From: Lysinibacillus parviboronicapiens
GTDB lineage: Bacteria; Bacillota; Bacilli; Bacillales_A; Planococcaceae
Assembly: GCF_003049575.1 (NCBI RefSeq)
Contig: NZ_PYWI01000019.1
Span: 1-64,000, forward strand
DNA length: 64,000 bases
Reading direction: 5' to 3'
Both the position numbers and the translations under genes were made by a program. This document shows, in pieces, positions 23,804 to 33,889 of the stretch (positions are counted from its first letter, which is position 1; every line of letters begins with the position of its first letter). The notes beneath the pieces are model-generated. The model made no database searches. It was not told where the DNA came from and worked only from the letters and a program-made list of their open reading frames with translations.

Positions 23804-23848
23804 ACACTTTTCGAAACTATATTGTTTCCAATGTATGGAGACGGCGGG
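23804..23848. repeat. ssrA-side attachment-site repeat
   Basis: Partner of 235-279, with 2 mismatches in 45. Its last 13 bases are the 3' end of tmRNA, which is therefore kept intact by the island. Confidence 0.88.
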
Positions 23849-24188
23849 AGTCGAACCCGCGTCCAGAAACTCCAATACTTCAGCTTCTACGCGTGTAGTT
23901 TGCCTATTCGCATTTCACGTAGCATTATGCCGACAAACAGGCGTCCTGTACGCTAACCTGGAAATCTCTTGTCGGTGACTCAGGTGGTACCACCGACCGT
24001 ATCCCACTAAAGTTGGGCCCTACGTTATGCACATGGGCGATGCATAGGCAGAGCGCTTAAGAGCTTACGCTGCGAAAGCTAAGTTTTGTTGTTTGCCAGT
24101 TATTATATAACTTCCGTTGATGACGGAGCCGAGACCTCCGACGCGCGACCAAAGCTTGAACCATCCCTGTCGAATCCGTAACGTCCCC
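23836..24188 (-). ncRNA. ssrA: tmRNA
   Basis: About 353 nt. The 5' end GGGGACGTTACGGATTCGAC and 3' end GGTTCGACTCCCGCCGTCTC plus CA are the conserved tRNA-like halves, with an encoded CCA. The resume reading frame (24,065-24,097) encodes GKQQNLAFAA and a TAA, giving a proteolysis tag ending in AFAA after the charged Ala. It rescues stalled ribosomes with SmpB, encoded 1.2 kb upstream. The region upstream of 24,188 holds its promoter. Confidence 0.95.
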
Positions 24189-24209
24189 TTGATTCGGCTT
24201 CCAATACAC

Positions 24210-24238
24210 ATCGTATTTTCGTTCATTTCCATGAACAA
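24210..24238 (-). promoter_or_regulatory. ssrA promoter
   Basis: TTGTTC and TACGAT on the minus strand with a 17-bp spacer. Transcription would start about 15 nt before the mature 5' end, consistent with RNase P trimming of a precursor. Confidence 0.55.
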
Positions 24239-24407
24239 TACTCGCGTCTTGAAACCTTTATAACTTTTCAACAGAAAAGCTTTCAAGTAGGCTAGAATTT
24301 CTTCTAGTACGGTGGGAGCTTAAAGTACGCTTCCATGAAATCTGGCAATCAGTAATTCATATTATAGAACAAAATGAGCGACACTTCAAGTGTGCCGCCT
24401 TGGTTGA

Positions 24408-25139
24408 TTATTTCACTAGCTTAAATTTCAGCTTGCGCAATTGTAAAAATAGCTTTCCTATCATAGAGTCGGTGAGATAACCAAAATAGACATCCACTTC
24501 TTGCCCGCCAAAGCCTAGCTTAAATTCTTTGATTTCTTCCTTGTTGGTCAATGCACCGAAATCATAGCGCGCAAAGCCTCTGTTTCGGAACATCATGATA
24601 TTTTCCCATAGTAAGTAACGATTGGCAAAACGTATTTGCTGCTTTAAATCGGGTCGATCTTTTATCCAGGCAGCCGTACCCGTGTATAAATTCAATGCCA
24701 TATCACCATCTACAATATAAATGCGATAACACAGTGCATCGCCTTCATTATTTTGCAACTTTGTATAAACCAATGCACCCTTTTCACGAAGAAGTTGTAA
24801 AGTCTGCATATGAAATTTCCGTACGCGGTTTGTATCCTTCATTTTGGCAAATGCATTGTAAAATTGCTGAAATTCCTTTAGCTCTAAATCTGTTGGATCT
24901 TCTTTCACAATTACTTGATAGGGCTCCTTTTTTGCACGACGAAGCATGTAGCGATTCATTTTAGATAAATCAGCTAACAACGCGTCCTCCTCTTGCTGCA
25001 AGATGATTTGCAATGTCGTATGGCCTTCAAGCTTTTGCTCAGGCTGCTTTGTTTGTGTATAGCAAACTAGCTTTTTTCTTTCTTTCACTTCGTCACATTG
25101 TTCCGCAAAATAAATATGCTCCATTTCCACAAACATCAA
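24408..25139 (-). CDS. GNAT/FemAB-like acyltransferase
   Basis: 243 residues. The C-terminal two thirds follow the FemAB/Acetyltransf_6 plan: LSKMNRYMLRRAKKEPYQV, a central strand GDALCYRIYIVDGDMALNLY, and NRGFARYDFGALTNKEEI near the end, followed by a lysine-rich tail. Such proteins transfer aminoacyl or acetyl groups, sometimes onto cell-wall precursors. The substrate cannot be told here. It lies between ssrA and smpB on the same strand and is not part of the widely conserved secG-smpB order. Of the N-terminal Met options (MMFVEMEH) none has a clear ribosome site. Confidence 0.65.
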   Translation of the reverse strand: MMFVEMEHIYFAEQCDEVKERKKLVCYTQTKQPEQKLEGHTTLQIILQQEEDALLADLSKMNRYMLRRAKKEPYQVIVKEDPTDLELKEFQQFYNAFAKMKDTNRVRKFHMQTLQLLREKGALVYTKLQNNEGDALCYRIYIVDGDMALNLYTGTAAWIKDRPDLKQQIRFANRYLLWENIMMFRNRGFARYDFGALTNKEEIKEFKLGFGGQEVDVYFGYLTDSMIGKLFLQLRKLKFKLVK

Positions 25140-25256
25140 CTTCCGCTTAATCGTTAATATCGTTTCTCCTCCTTAAATCGCTAGCTGCTAGTTCGTTCTT
25201 TATTATATTTTCTACCCTTAATTATTTAGAACTTAAAGTCGGTTATTTCCAAGTTG

Positions 25257-25376
25257 TGACCGTCAGTTTGGGTACTTTATCCGTCACTTCTAGCTCTCTA
25301 TCCATCACTTTGACCGTTCTATCCGTCACTTCGATCGTTCTATCCGCAAATGAGATATCCCATTCTTTTATCCGCC
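25257..25376. repeat. Imperfect 21-bp tandem repeat
   Basis: Four to five units of the form CTATCCGTCACTTCGATCGTT (unit length 21) lie between smpB and the acyltransferase gene. They begin at about 25,277, with a looser unit before. Although the period is a multiple of three, no gene with a start site runs through it. Confidence 0.6.
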
Positions 25377-25380
25377 AAAC

Positions 25381-25410
25381 AAAAAAACTCACCACACAAT
25401 GTGGTGAGCT
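25381..25410 (-). terminator. smpB terminator
   Basis: On the minus strand GCTCACCAC pairs with GTGGTGAGT and a run of T follows, just after the smpB stop. Confidence 0.75.
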
Positions 25411-25419
25411 GTGATTCTC

Positions 25420-25887
25420 TTAAACTTGATTTTTTGCCTTGAAAACACGTTCTATTTCGCGTTTTGCTTCTTTTTTGCGCATGTCATTACGCTTATCATA
25501 GTCTTTCTTCCCTTTTCCAACGCCAATTAGGAGCTTAGCATAGCCGTCCTTCAGATACATTTTCAACGGGACAATAGTGTAACCATCACGCTTAACAGCA
25601 CCCACTAGTTCGCCGATTTGCTTTTTATGTAGGAGCAATTTGCGAGAACGCAGAGGGTCGTGGTTGAAACGGTTCCCTTGATCAAATGGACTGATATGCA
25701 TGTTGCTAATCCATGCTTCGCCACTACTGATTCTTACGTAGGAATCCTTTAGTTGGACTTTGCCGGCACGAATTGATTTGATTTCTGTCCCCGTAAGTAC
25801 CATGCCTGCTTCAATCGTCTCTTCAATGAAGTAGTCATGCCCTGCCTTTTTGTTTTGTGCTAATACTTTTCCAGCACCTTTTGCCAT
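25420..25887 (-). CDS. smpB: SsrA-binding protein
   Basis: 155 residues from the ATG at 25,887 (AGAGGG eight bases upstream). An in-frame GTG nine bases earlier is less well placed. Conserved features are [41 protein letters not shown] and the basic C-terminal tail [14 protein letters not shown] that enters the mRNA channel. It binds the tRNA-like part of tmRNA and delivers it to stalled ribosomes. It lies downstream of rnr in the usual Bacillales order. Confidence 0.96.
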   Translation of the reverse strand: MAKGAGKVLAQNKKAGHDYFIEETIEAGMVLTGTEIKSIRAGKVQLKDSYVRISSGEAWISNMHISPFDQGNRFNHDPLRSRKLLLHKKQIGELVGAVKRDGYTIVPLKMYLKDGYAKLLIGVGKGKKDYDKRNDMRKKEAKREIERVFKAKNQV

Positions 25888-25955
25888 ACGATTCACCCTC
25901 TATTCAAAGGTGGAGCAGGATGATACCTGCCCACACAGGATTATAATCACATAAA

Positions 25956-25981
25956 CGAAAGTGCCATAAAGCGCACTTTCG
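25956..25981 (-). terminator. Hairpin between rnr and smpB
   Basis: CGAAAGTGC pairs with GCGCACTTTCG in the gap behind rnr. The T-run is weak, so it may only partly separate the two genes. Confidence 0.5.
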
Positions 25982-26094
25982 CCTTCTGAATTTTATCTAG
26001 CTTCCAGCACCCACCCGCGGTGTACATATGCATATAAAGTACAAGTATACTCCAGCACTGCCGAAGGTAAATGGATGCTTTTCGCCTTTTGTTA

Positions 26095-28575
26095 TCATCG
26101 TTTTGATTTTTTCTTTTTACCTTTTTTAGCAACGCCCTCGTAGAACTTTTGCTTTTGTTTTACGCCTTTTTTAGGACCTGGGCTTGAGCCATCTTTGCGA
26201 CGACCACGTGGATCGCGATCACTTTCACGTCGCTCTCCAGGTTTCGATGAGTCGCTGCGTTTCGAAGAATCGCCGCGTTTGCTTGAGTCTCCACGTTTTG
26301 AAGAATCACCTCGCACTGATTTAGTATCATCATCGCGACGTCCTTTGCGGCTGCTGCGGCCATCCTTGTTGTCGTTATAATTTTTACGTGCATGAATAAC
26401 GGTCGGTGTTGTTTTCCGAGTACGTCCATATGACGTTACCATCCCGACGATTTCGAAGTCAATCGATGATTCCTCAACGATGACATTCGCAACTCGTACT
26501 GTTACTTCATCCCCAATGCGGAATTGACGGTTCGTACGTTCACCGATCATAATCATTTGACGATCATCGAAACGGTAATAATCATCGGTCATATTGCTGA
26601 TATGCACCAGACCTTCAATGGTGTTTGGTAGTTCAATGAACATCCCAAAGTTCGTAATGGAAGAGACAATGCCCTCAAACTCTTCACCAATTTTATCGGA
26701 CATATATTGTGCTTTCTTCAGTGCATCTGTATCACGTTCTGCATCAACAGCACGACGTTCACGCTCCGAAGTATGGTCAGCAATTTCATCCATTGCCATG
26801 CCCCACTGTGCAACCGTTTCTCTTGATGTATCCTTGTTAATTAAATACGTACGGATTAAACGATGTACCACTAAGTCAGGATAACGACGAATCGGTGAAG
26901 TGAAATGTGTATAGAAATCCGTTGATAGACCAAAGTGGCCTATGCTTTCAGGATAATATTTCGCCTGTTGCATCGAACGTAGGAGCATTGTTGAAATAAC
27001 AGGCTCTTCTGGCATACCTTCAATTGCCGTTAAGACATCTTGTAATGCCTTAGGGTGCACGGTATTTCCTGTACCTTTAATTAAAATACCGAAGTTCGTC
27101 ACAAATTCAAAGAAACGTTGTAGTTTTTCTGGCTTTGGATCTTCGTGAATACGGTATAGGAACGGGACATTCATCCAGTGGAAATGTTCGGCAACTGTTT
27201 CATTGGCTGCCAGCATGAAATCTTCTATTAATTTCTCTGCCACAGTACGTTCACGCAACTCGATATCGACTGGCCAACCATCCTCATCGACAATTACCTT
27301 GGACTCCTTAAAGTCAAAGTCGATGGCACCGCGCATTTCACGTTTACGGCGTAAAATTTTAGAAAGCTCAGCCATGTTTTTAAACATTGGTACAAGTGGT
27401 TCATAACGAGCAATAAGTGCTTCATCTTGCTCCTCTAATATCTTATAGACGTCTGTGTAGGTCATACGTTCCGTTGTTTTAATAACACTTTGGAAAATTT
27501 CATGCGAAATAACATTACCATTCGCATCAATAATCATTTCACAGGACAGCGTTAGACGATCTACCTGTGGGTTTAATGAACAAATACCATTCGATAGTCG
27601 ATGTGGAATCATCGGAATAACGCGGTCTGTTAAATAGACACTTGTCGCACGATCATAGGCTTCGATATCTAGCACAGAACCTTGTGTTACATAATAGCTA
27701 ACATCTGCAATATGTACGCCAAGTTTGTAAGTACCATCCACATTTTTCGTTACTGTTACAGCATCATCTAAGTCTTTTGCATCTGCTCCATCAATTGTGA
27801 CAATCGTTTCATGACGTAAATCACGACGTCCCATTAAATCCGCTTGTGAAATTTCATCAGGCACTCTTTGTGCAGCCGTAACTACTTCGTCTGGGAATTC
27901 TGATGGAATGTCATGTTTATATAAAATAGACAGGATGTCCACACCTGGATCATTTTTGTGTCCTAAAATTTTTGTAATATAGCCTGTTGCTGATTTTAAG
28001 TCTTCTGGCCATGTGGCTATTTCCACAACAACCTTATGTCCGTCAACAGCTCCTAATGTATCGCCCTTGGCAATGAAGATATCCATTGGCAGTTTTTTGT
28101 CGTCTAAAACCACGAAGCCAAAACCTCGATTTGCTTGGAATGTGCCAACAAATTTCGTTTGTCCACGTTCCACTACCTTCGTAATTGTTCCTTCACGGCG
28201 ATCACCGAATGATTCCTTTAAAACACGAATAAGTACCGTATCCCCATTTATCGCACCATTTACTTCATGCGGTGGAATGAACACATCATCCATTCCTTCA
28301 ATATCAGGTGCAACAAAGCCAAAGCCCTTTGCATGTCCGATAAATTTACCACGCATTAAATTCATACGCTCTGGTAGGCCATAACGATTGGAACGAGAGC
28401 GGACTACCAAACCTTGTCCCTCCATACGCACGAGCGTTTTGACGAGTTCTTTAAATTCTTCAGCATCCTCAAAGCCAAATTTGTCCTCGATTTCACCAAC
28501 TGTTAATGGCTTATATTCTTCTTCACCGAAAAAATCGAGTAAACGACTTTGTAGTGAATCTTTATGTTCTGTCAT
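26095..28575 (-). CDS. rnr: Ribonuclease R
   Basis: 826 residues, with AAGGAGGGAATATGT before the ATG. In order: an N-terminal helix-turn-helix (about 5-65), cold-shock domains ([27 protein letters not shown]), the RNB catalytic domain with [18 protein letters not shown] (conserved aspartates, about 255-272), and an S1 domain ([20 protein letters not shown]). A long Lys/Arg/Asp/Ser tail follows with repeated RGDSSK units (about 770-795). It is a processive 3'-5' exoribonuclease that degrades structured RNA and takes part in decay of tmRNA-rescued messages. It lies in the secG-est-rnr-smpB series. Confidence 0.96.
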   Translation of the reverse strand: MTEHKDSLQSRLLDFFGEEEYKPLTVGEIEDKFGFEDAEEFKELVKTLVRMEGQGLVVRSRSNRYGLPERMNLMRGKFIGHAKGFGFVAPDIEGMDDVFIPPHEVNGAINGDTVLIRVLKESFGDRREGTITKVVERGQTKFVGTFQANRGFGFVVLDDKKLPMDIFIAKGDTLGAVDGHKVVVEIATWPEDLKSATGYITKILGHKNDPGVDILSILYKHDIPSEFPDEVVTAAQRVPDEISQADLMGRRDLRHETIVTIDGADAKDLDDAVTVTKNVDGTYKLGVHIADVSYYVTQGSVLDIEAYDRATSVYLTDRVIPMIPHRLSNGICSLNPQVDRLTLSCEMIIDANGNVISHEIFQSVIKTTERMTYTDVYKILEEQDEALIARYEPLVPMFKNMAELSKILRRKREMRGAIDFDFKESKVIVDEDGWPVDIELRERTVAEKLIEDFMLAANETVAEHFHWMNVPFLYRIHEDPKPEKLQRFFEFVTNFGILIKGTGNTVHPKALQDVLTAIEGMPEEPVISTMLLRSMQQAKYYPESIGHFGLSTDFYTHFTSPIRRYPDLVVHRLIRTYLINKDTSRETVAQWGMAMDEIADHTSERERRAVDAERDTDALKKAQYMSDKIGEEFEGIVSSITNFGMFIELPNTIEGLVHISNMTDDYYRFDDRQMIMIGERTNRQFRIGDEVTVRVANVIVEESSIDFEIVGMVTSYGRTRKTTPTVIHARKNYNDNKDGRSSRKGRRDDDTKSVRGDSSKRGDSSKRGDSSKRSDSSKPGERRESDRDPRGRRKDGSSPGPKKGVKQKQKFYEGVAKKGKKKKSKR

Positions 28576-28615
28576 ACATATTCCCTCCTTCTTGTGAAAA
28601 TCCTAACTATACATT

Positions 28616-29362
28616 TTAGTGTGCCCAATTTAAGCTTTCTAAAAAACGCAAAATATCCTCATGTAATTGATCTTTTTCCTGATCTAGTGTAATAACATGC
28701 TTTGAGTTTTCATACCACTTGATGTGTTTTTCAAGTGACTCAGTTTGATTATATATAATGTTGGCAGATTCTGTCTCAATTACCTCATCATTAGTAGCCT
28801 GAATGACAAAAATTGGCGCATAAATCATATCGATTTCCTTACGTGTCTGTGAGATAAAGTCACGTAAATCTTGCAAAGAAGGCATGCCTTTCTCTGCAAT
28901 GAAAGAAACTTCAGTATCAATTTGTGCTTCATTTTTTCCTTCAAATTTTTTATAGTCTTTTGCATATTTTAATACACCTTCAAACATAACATCGGTAGTC
29001 CGCATTGTCATAGGTGCACACATCGTAATGATGCCCTTTACAGGATTATTTAAGGCAACATTTAAAGCCATAACACCGCCTAGTGAAAGTCCTGCTACGG
29101 CAATTTCTCGATAACCCGCTTCCTGTAATTGTTGGTAGGCCGCTACAACATCCTGCCACCAGTCCGCTGGGCCTGTTGTGATTAGTTCTTCAGGTTCCAC
29201 ACCGTGACCTTTATAATGAGGTGCTAATGTAGTATACCCTTTTTTCTCTAAAAATCTTCCTAGCATACGCACATCTGCAGAGCTACCCGTAAATCCATGC
29301 AATAATAGTACCGCACGAGGTCCTGCCTGAAAGAAAAAAGGCTGTGATAGTGATTTATTCAT
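28616..29362 (-). CDS. est: Carboxylesterase
   Basis: 248 residues from the ATG at 29,362, which follows GAAGGAGAGCTTGCA; a start nine codons earlier lacks a ribosome site. It is an alpha/beta hydrolase with [11 protein letters not shown] (oxyanion loop), the nucleophile motif AGLSLGG (Ser about 94), an Asp in [13 protein letters not shown] and His in NSKHVITLD. It corresponds to the Bacillus Est (YvaK) esterase and occupies the same place between secG and rnr. The natural substrate is not known. Confidence 0.9.
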   Translation of the reverse strand: MNKSLSQPFFFQAGPRAVLLLHGFTGSSADVRMLGRFLEKKGYTTLAPHYKGHGVEPEELITTGPADWWQDVVAAYQQLQEAGYREIAVAGLSLGGVMALNVALNNPVKGIITMCAPMTMRTTDVMFEGVLKYAKDYKKFEGKNEAQIDTEVSFIAEKGMPSLQDLRDFISQTRKEIDMIYAPIFVIQATNDEVIETESANIIYNQTESLEKHIKWYENSKHVITLDQEKDQLHEDILRFLESLNWAH

Positions 29363-29566
29363 TGCAAGCTCTCCTTCATCATCAAACATCTATGTCTATT
29401 ATACCCACAATCCATTACGCCTTGACGTTATACGTCCGAATTTTGAATTTGTGCCAGCTCAACTAACGCTTTTCAAAACCCATGACATCCCTGGAGTGTC
29501 ATCTTCACTCAATAAATTTATGTACACCCACTCGCCAACTTGGCGTCTTATTCTGAATGACTATAA

Positions 29567-29597
29567 AAGAAAACGCCCAACCATGCGTGGTTAGGCG
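29567..29597 (-). terminator. Terminator behind secG
   Basis: CGCCTAACCACG/CGTGGTTGGGCG type stem with a T-rich tail on the minus strand. The remaining bases to the est gene (29,363-29,566) hold no gene. Confidence 0.7.
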
Positions 29598-29612
29598 ATA
29601 CATCTTCAACTA

Positions 29613-29840
29613 TTAGATTTTTGTAATAGCGATTGCTAAAATAAAAAATAATACTGCTAACACAATTGTTGCGCGGTGAAGAATTAAATCCATACCACGT
29701 GCTTTTTGTTTTCCAAATAGTTGTTCAGCTCCACCCGAGATGGCACCTGACAAGCCTGCACTTTTACTTGATTGAAGTAATACAACAACAACCAATGCTA
29801 ATGATACGACAACTAATGATACTAATACTACTGTATGCAT
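29613..29840 (-). CDS. secG: Preprotein translocase subunit SecG
   Basis: 75 residues with two membrane helices (about 3-22 and 53-73) flanking the conserved [20 protein letters not shown] loop. It is the small accessory subunit of the SecYEG channel. It heads the secG-est-rnr-smpB group as in other Bacillales, with GGGAGGTGCAGTAG as ribosome site. Confidence 0.95.
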   Translation of the reverse strand: MHTVVLVSLVVVSLALVVVVLLQSSKSAGLSGAISGGAEQLFGKQKARGMDLILHRATIVLAVLFFILAIAITKI

Positions 29841-30028
29841 CTACTGCACCTCCCGAACTTTGAAACATCACAACACACTACATTATAACAAAAAAAGGGT
29901 ACGATGACAATCGAAGATCACAAAATCACAATATTTGTCTATTATTAGTAGATTTCTTTTAAAATGGCATTACCTTTCTATTTTTGTGGAATATAATGGA
30001 TTGAAATCTAAAAACGGGAGGGTTATGT

Positions 30029-31291
30029 ATGAAGAAAAAAATACCGCTTGTTCTTTTCTTTTGTCTAGTATGCTTACTTGCGGCTTGTGCAGGTGAGATC
30101 GATACAACACTAACAGAAGAAGAGGTGGCGCTTGAGGAATCCCAAGATTCCCAAGATACTGCTGAATCTGCTGGAGAACTAAAGCACCCGGAAAGTAAGG
30201 CTTTATCCTCTAAAATATCAACCAATGATCTTTTTTCTACCACATTGTTTGACGAAGACCCCGCACTGCTCCAATTCATCAAAAAAATAGAAAAGCATAT
30301 TGCAAAATTTGAGAAAGACTTCGAAGTGACGTATACAGGTAAACTGCGGGGTGAAGACTTTGAGCAGCAACTCAATGATATGGCGAATTTACTGTCCCAT
30401 GTTAACCCTTATACAGCAGGTTATTTCCTTGACTATCAGTGGACATATTGGGAAGAAGATAAAGAGTACCCAGTTAAATTAAATATTACCTATTTAACAG
30501 ATGCTAAAAAAGAAGGGCATATCGATGCCTATGTAAAAAACTTTGTGAATACATACATTTCAAATGATATGAATGATTTCGAACGAGCGAAGGCCGTAAA
30601 TGACCACGTTGTTTTACTAGCCACTTACACAGAACAAGGTGCTACAGAAGGTCAAACCGTTTATGAGCTTATTCAAGATGGTACTGCCGTTTGTCAAGCT
30701 TACGCATTATTAGCCTATCGTTTATTTTTGGCAGCTGGCCTTGATGCTGACTACGTATATGGCTATAGTAACGACGAATTGCATGCCTGGAATTTAGTGA
30801 ACGTCGATGGCGATTGGTACCATATCGATACAACATGGAATGACATCGACGCCAGTGAACCATATGCAATTTCCTACGAATACTTTTTATTAAATGATGA
30901 AAAACTAAGCCAAGATCATCTTTGGCAAACAGAAAACTACCATGCTGCCACAAGCGATGCCTATGCTTTTATGCATAATATGTGGTATGCAGATACAGCC
31001 AATAACGCGATTTACTATAACAGCATTCAGGATGGCAAAGTATATAAGTATGATTTAGCAACAAATGTCAATAAGCAAATTACAGAAACATCGTGCTACT
31101 ATTTAGCTGTCCATCATGATGCTATATATTGTAGTGATTATGATAATGCCGGTTACTTAACAAAAATTCTTTCGAGTGATGGCAGTGAAGAAGTTTTGCT
31201 TGAGCAGGAAGTACTTAATCTAAATTTGGAAAGTGATGTACTTTACTATGAAACAATAGATGGTGAGGTTATGGAAGAAGTACTTAAATAA
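30029..31291 (+). CDS. Transglutaminase-like lipoprotein
   Basis: 420 residues, with GGGAGGGTTATGT before the ATG. A lipoprotein signal with lipobox LLAAC (Cys about 20) is followed by an acidic linker. A transglutaminase-like core carries Cys222 (GTAVCQAYALL), His252 (ELHAWNL) and Asp267 (WYHIDTTW). The C-terminal 120 residues form beta repeats (NNAIYYNSIQDGKVYKYDLA). It acts outside the membrane, probably as a cysteine peptidase or transglutaminase on wall or matrix proteins. It is monocistronic between two divergent units. Confidence 0.85.
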   Translation: MKKKIPLVLFFCLVCLLAACAGEIDTTLTEEEVALEESQDSQDTAESAGELKHPESKALSSKISTNDLFSTTLFDEDPALLQFIKKIEKHIAKFEKDFEVTYTGKLRGEDFEQQLNDMANLLSHVNPYTAGYFLDYQWTYWEEDKEYPVKLNITYLTDAKKEGHIDAYVKNFVNTYISNDMNDFERAKAVNDHVVLLATYTEQGATEGQTVYELIQDGTAVCQAYALLAYRLFLAAGLDADYVYGYSNDELHAWNLVNVDGDWYHIDTTWNDIDASEPYAISYEYFLLNDEKLSQDHLWQTENYHAATSDAYAFMHNMWYADTANNAIYYNSIQDGKVYKYDLATNVNKQITETSCYYLAVHHDAIYCSDYDNAGYLTKILSSDGSEEVLLEQEVLNLNLESDVLYYETIDGEVMEEVLK

Positions 31292-31332
31292 GGATTCATT
31301 TTATTAGGTATTAGTTATGAGCTATACGCACT

Positions 31333-31382
31333 TTAACAAAATTACCATAATCTATTAACAAATCTATCATTTCCTCTTCACA
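31333..31382 (+). promoter_or_regulatory. PhoP-box array upstream of the alkaline phosphatase gene
   Basis: Hexamers TTAACA (31,333), ACCATA (31,344), TTAACA (31,355), ATCATT (31,366) and TTCACA (31,377) follow one another with exactly five bases between each. That is the 11-bp direct-repeat layout of PhoP boxes in Bacillus. It places phoA under phosphate-starvation control. Confidence 0.75.
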
Positions 31383-31429
31383 TTACTCCTTTACAATTAG
31401 TAACGAATTCACCTAAAAGGAGGAAAATC

Positions 31430-33085
31430 ATGAAATACTCAAAAAAATGGAGCTCATTGTTTTTAGCAAGTGCTATTACCTTATCATCGCTTAGCATGAC
31501 GCAACCAGCAGTACAAGCAGCAGAGGTGAAGAAACCAACTAATGTTATTATGTTGGTGATGGATGGTAGTAGTAATAATGCCATCACTCTTTCCCGTTGG
31601 TATAAAGGTGAAGCCCTGGCAATGGACGAAATTTTAACGGGTGCTATGCGTACGTACTCTGCTGAATCAGCTATCACGGACTCAGCTCCTGCCGCAACGG
31701 CGTTAGCAACTGGCCATAAATCTAATGATAAATATGTCGGTGTTTTACCATCTGTCATTAACTCTCCAGGACTAGAACAGATTGCACAAGAAGACGGCTT
31801 TAAACCTGTAGCCAATGTTTTAGAAGGGGCAAAGCAACAGGGTAAATCAACTGGACTAATTTCCACGTCTGAAATTCAACATGCCACACCAGCAGGCTTT
31901 TCTGCTCATGTTAACAATAGAAGTCAATATGGAGATATAGCAGAGCAACAAGTTTATCAAAACATAGATGTCGTATTAGGCGGCGGTTTAGAATCGCTCT
32001 CACCAGGGACGACGAAGAATGCTCGTAAAGATGGCGAAAATTTAGTGAACGTCTTACAAGAGAAGAATTACGAAATTGTTAAAACACGCGATGAGCTACT
32101 AAATAGTCATTCAGCTAAAATTTGGGGCAGCTTTGCACCTAGTGCACTTGCCTATGATTTAGACCGTGCGAAAACGAGAGCCTCAGAACCAACTCTTGCT
32201 GAAATGACAAACAAAGCCATTGATACGCTCAAAAAAGATGAAGACGGCTTCTTCTTATTTGTGGAAGGTAGTAAGGTAGACTGGGCAGCACATGCCAACG
32301 ATACAATTGGTATGATTAGTGATATTTTATCGTTCGACGATGCTGTGAAAGAAGCAATTGACTTTGCTAAAGAAGATGGTAACACAATGGTTATCGCCGT
32401 AACAGACCACGGTAATAGCGGAATTACGATGGGAAATGCCAATACAACAAGTACGTATTCAAGCATCCCTGTCTCTGCCTATATCGACCCATTGAAAAAA
32501 GCAACGATGACAATTGAAGGTGCGCTTAGTCAATTAAAAGAAGACAAATCAAATCTAATTGAAGTAGCTGCATTATACGGTTTAGATAATTTAACAGAGG
32601 ACGAACTTTCCACGTTAAACACAGCAAAAGACTTGAGCAGTGAAATGGTAAAAATGCTCGCTAACCGTGCAAATATCGGCTTTACAACGGGTGGCCATAC
32701 GGGCGAAGATGTATTCTTATACTCATTCGGTCCATCAAAAGTGACTGGCCTAGTAGAAAATACTGATTTAGCTCATGCAATGGCTCAGTTTATGGACTTT
32801 GATTTAGCTAAGCTTACGGACAATTTATATAAACCTGCAACGAAAGAATTAGCAGCAAAAGGTTTTACAACAAAAATTGACCTAACTGATAAGGAGAACC
32901 CAAAATTCATTGCTAAAAAAGACGACATGACCGTAACCATTCCAGTGAACAAGAATATAGTGATTTATGATCAAATTTCAGCGAATGGCGAAGTAACTTC
33001 AAAAACGCAAACTTTTGATACAATCAATGTTTACAATGGCTCAGAATTCTACATTTCACAAAAAGTATTAAATACGCTAAAGTGA
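31430..33085 (+). CDS. Secreted alkaline phosphatase (PhoA family)
   Basis: 551 residues, with AAAGGAGGAAAATC before the ATG and a Sec signal peptide ending AVQAAE. The nucleophile motif SAITDSAPAATALATG, metal ligands in LVMDGSS, VEGSKVDWAAHANDT and AVTDHGNSG, and GFTTGGHTGEDV are as in PhoA enzymes. It releases phosphate from monoesters outside the cell during phosphate limitation, in keeping with the PhoP-box array upstream. A C-terminal extension of about 100 residues (KGFTTKIDLTDKENPKFIAK) may bind the wall or matrix. The stop codon lies inside the first unit of the hairpin repeat behind it. Confidence 0.92.
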   Translation: MKYSKKWSSLFLASAITLSSLSMTQPAVQAAEVKKPTNVIMLVMDGSSNNAITLSRWYKGEALAMDEILTGAMRTYSAESAITDSAPAATALATGHKSNDKYVGVLPSVINSPGLEQIAQEDGFKPVANVLEGAKQQGKSTGLISTSEIQHATPAGFSAHVNNRSQYGDIAEQQVYQNIDVVLGGGLESLSPGTTKNARKDGENLVNVLQEKNYEIVKTRDELLNSHSAKIWGSFAPSALAYDLDRAKTRASEPTLAEMTNKAIDTLKKDEDGFFLFVEGSKVDWAAHANDTIGMISDILSFDDAVKEAIDFAKEDGNTMVIAVTDHGNSGITMGNANTTSTYSSIPVSAYIDPLKKATMTIEGALSQLKEDKSNLIEVAALYGLDNLTEDELSTLNTAKDLSSEMVKMLANRANIGFTTGGHTGEDVFLYSFGPSKVTGLVENTDLAHAMAQFMDFDLAKLTDNLYKPATKELAAKGFTTKIDLTDKENPKFIAKKDDMTVTIPVNKNIVIYDQISANGEVTSKTQTFDTINVYNGSEFYISQKVLNTLK

Positions 33086-33535
33086 AACTCCAATCCGTGG
33101 GTGCTCTTTCCCACGGATTGTTAGTTGAACCAATCGGGCTTTACGGTCAGTTCATTTACCATACGGGAAGTCTTACTGACCGTTTAGCGGGATAAAGTGA
33201 AACTCCAATCCGTGGGTGCTCTTTCCCACGGATTGTTAGTTGAACCAATCGGGCTTTTACGGTCAGTTCATTTACCATACGGGAAGTCTTACTGACCGTT
33301 TAGCGGGATAAAGTGAAACTCCAATCCGTGGGTGTTCTATCCCACGGATTGTTAGTTGAACCAATCGGGCTTTACGGTCAGTTCATTTACCATACGGAAA
33401 GTCTTACTGACCGTTTTAGCGGGAGTAAGTGAAACTTCTTTCCGTACTTCACGGATTGTTAGTTGAACCAATCGCTTTTACGGTCAGTTCATCGACCACG
33501 ATGGACTTCTTACTGACCGTTCAGGCTGAAAAAAA
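33078..33535. repeat. Fourfold tandem repeat (115-117 bp) of two hairpins
   Basis: Units start at 33,078, 33,193, 33,309 and about 33,425; the first three are nearly identical and the fourth has diverged. Each holds hairpin 1, CAATCCGTGGG/CCCACGGATTG, and hairpin 2, ACGGTCAGT/ACTGACCGT. The first stem could act as the phosphatase terminator and the copies arose by tandem duplication. No gene runs through it. Confidence 0.9.
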
Positions 33536-33544
33536 TAAAAAATC

Positions 33545-33587
33545 ATGCGATATCATAAGTTGCGTTAATCAACTTATGATATCGCAT
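33545..33587. terminator. Long perfect hairpin after the repeat
   Basis: ATGCGATATCATAAGTTG pairs with CAACTTATGATATCGCAT across a 7-base loop, followed by TCTTTCTT. It is probably the final terminator of the phosphatase transcript. Confidence 0.65.
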
Positions 33588-33700
33588 TCTTTCTTCCTTA
33601 CCTTATTGTTCTTTGGACGATTTTCGTATAAACTGATTCACAACATTTACTCAAAAAATTTCCCTCATTCCCCTTCATATCAATGTACTTCCAATGAATC

Positions 33701-33728
33701 TTAATTTAATCTTAATTTAATCTTATTA
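33701..33728 (+). promoter_or_regulatory. Possible PhoP-box-like repeats upstream of dlt
   Basis: TTAATT, TTAATT and TTATTA with exactly five bases between each, about 160 bp before dltX. Weaker than the phosphatase array because the sequence is simply AT-rich. Confidence 0.3.
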
Positions 33729-33889
33729 TTTTATGAATTCGCTATGAATTAGCAACATTTTTCTACACATACCGTCAAAACAGTGTTAAAAAATAAATAT
33801 ACAAAAATAACTTGAAATAATAACTCGTAATCTAGTATATTTACACAAGTTGTTATTACTTACATTTTTTAAAAATTGGAGGTGGATAG

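Noticed and set aside
24065-24286. Protein gene of 73 residues
   Set aside because: It lies in tmRNA and its promoter; only the last ten codons are the tag reading frame.
26195-26429. Separate genes opposite the rnr tail
   Set aside because: Shadows of the repetitive RGDSSK-rich tail of RNase R.
33078-33535. CRISPR array
   Set aside because: Units are 115-117 bp and nearly identical throughout, with no unique spacers, and no cas genes are nearby.
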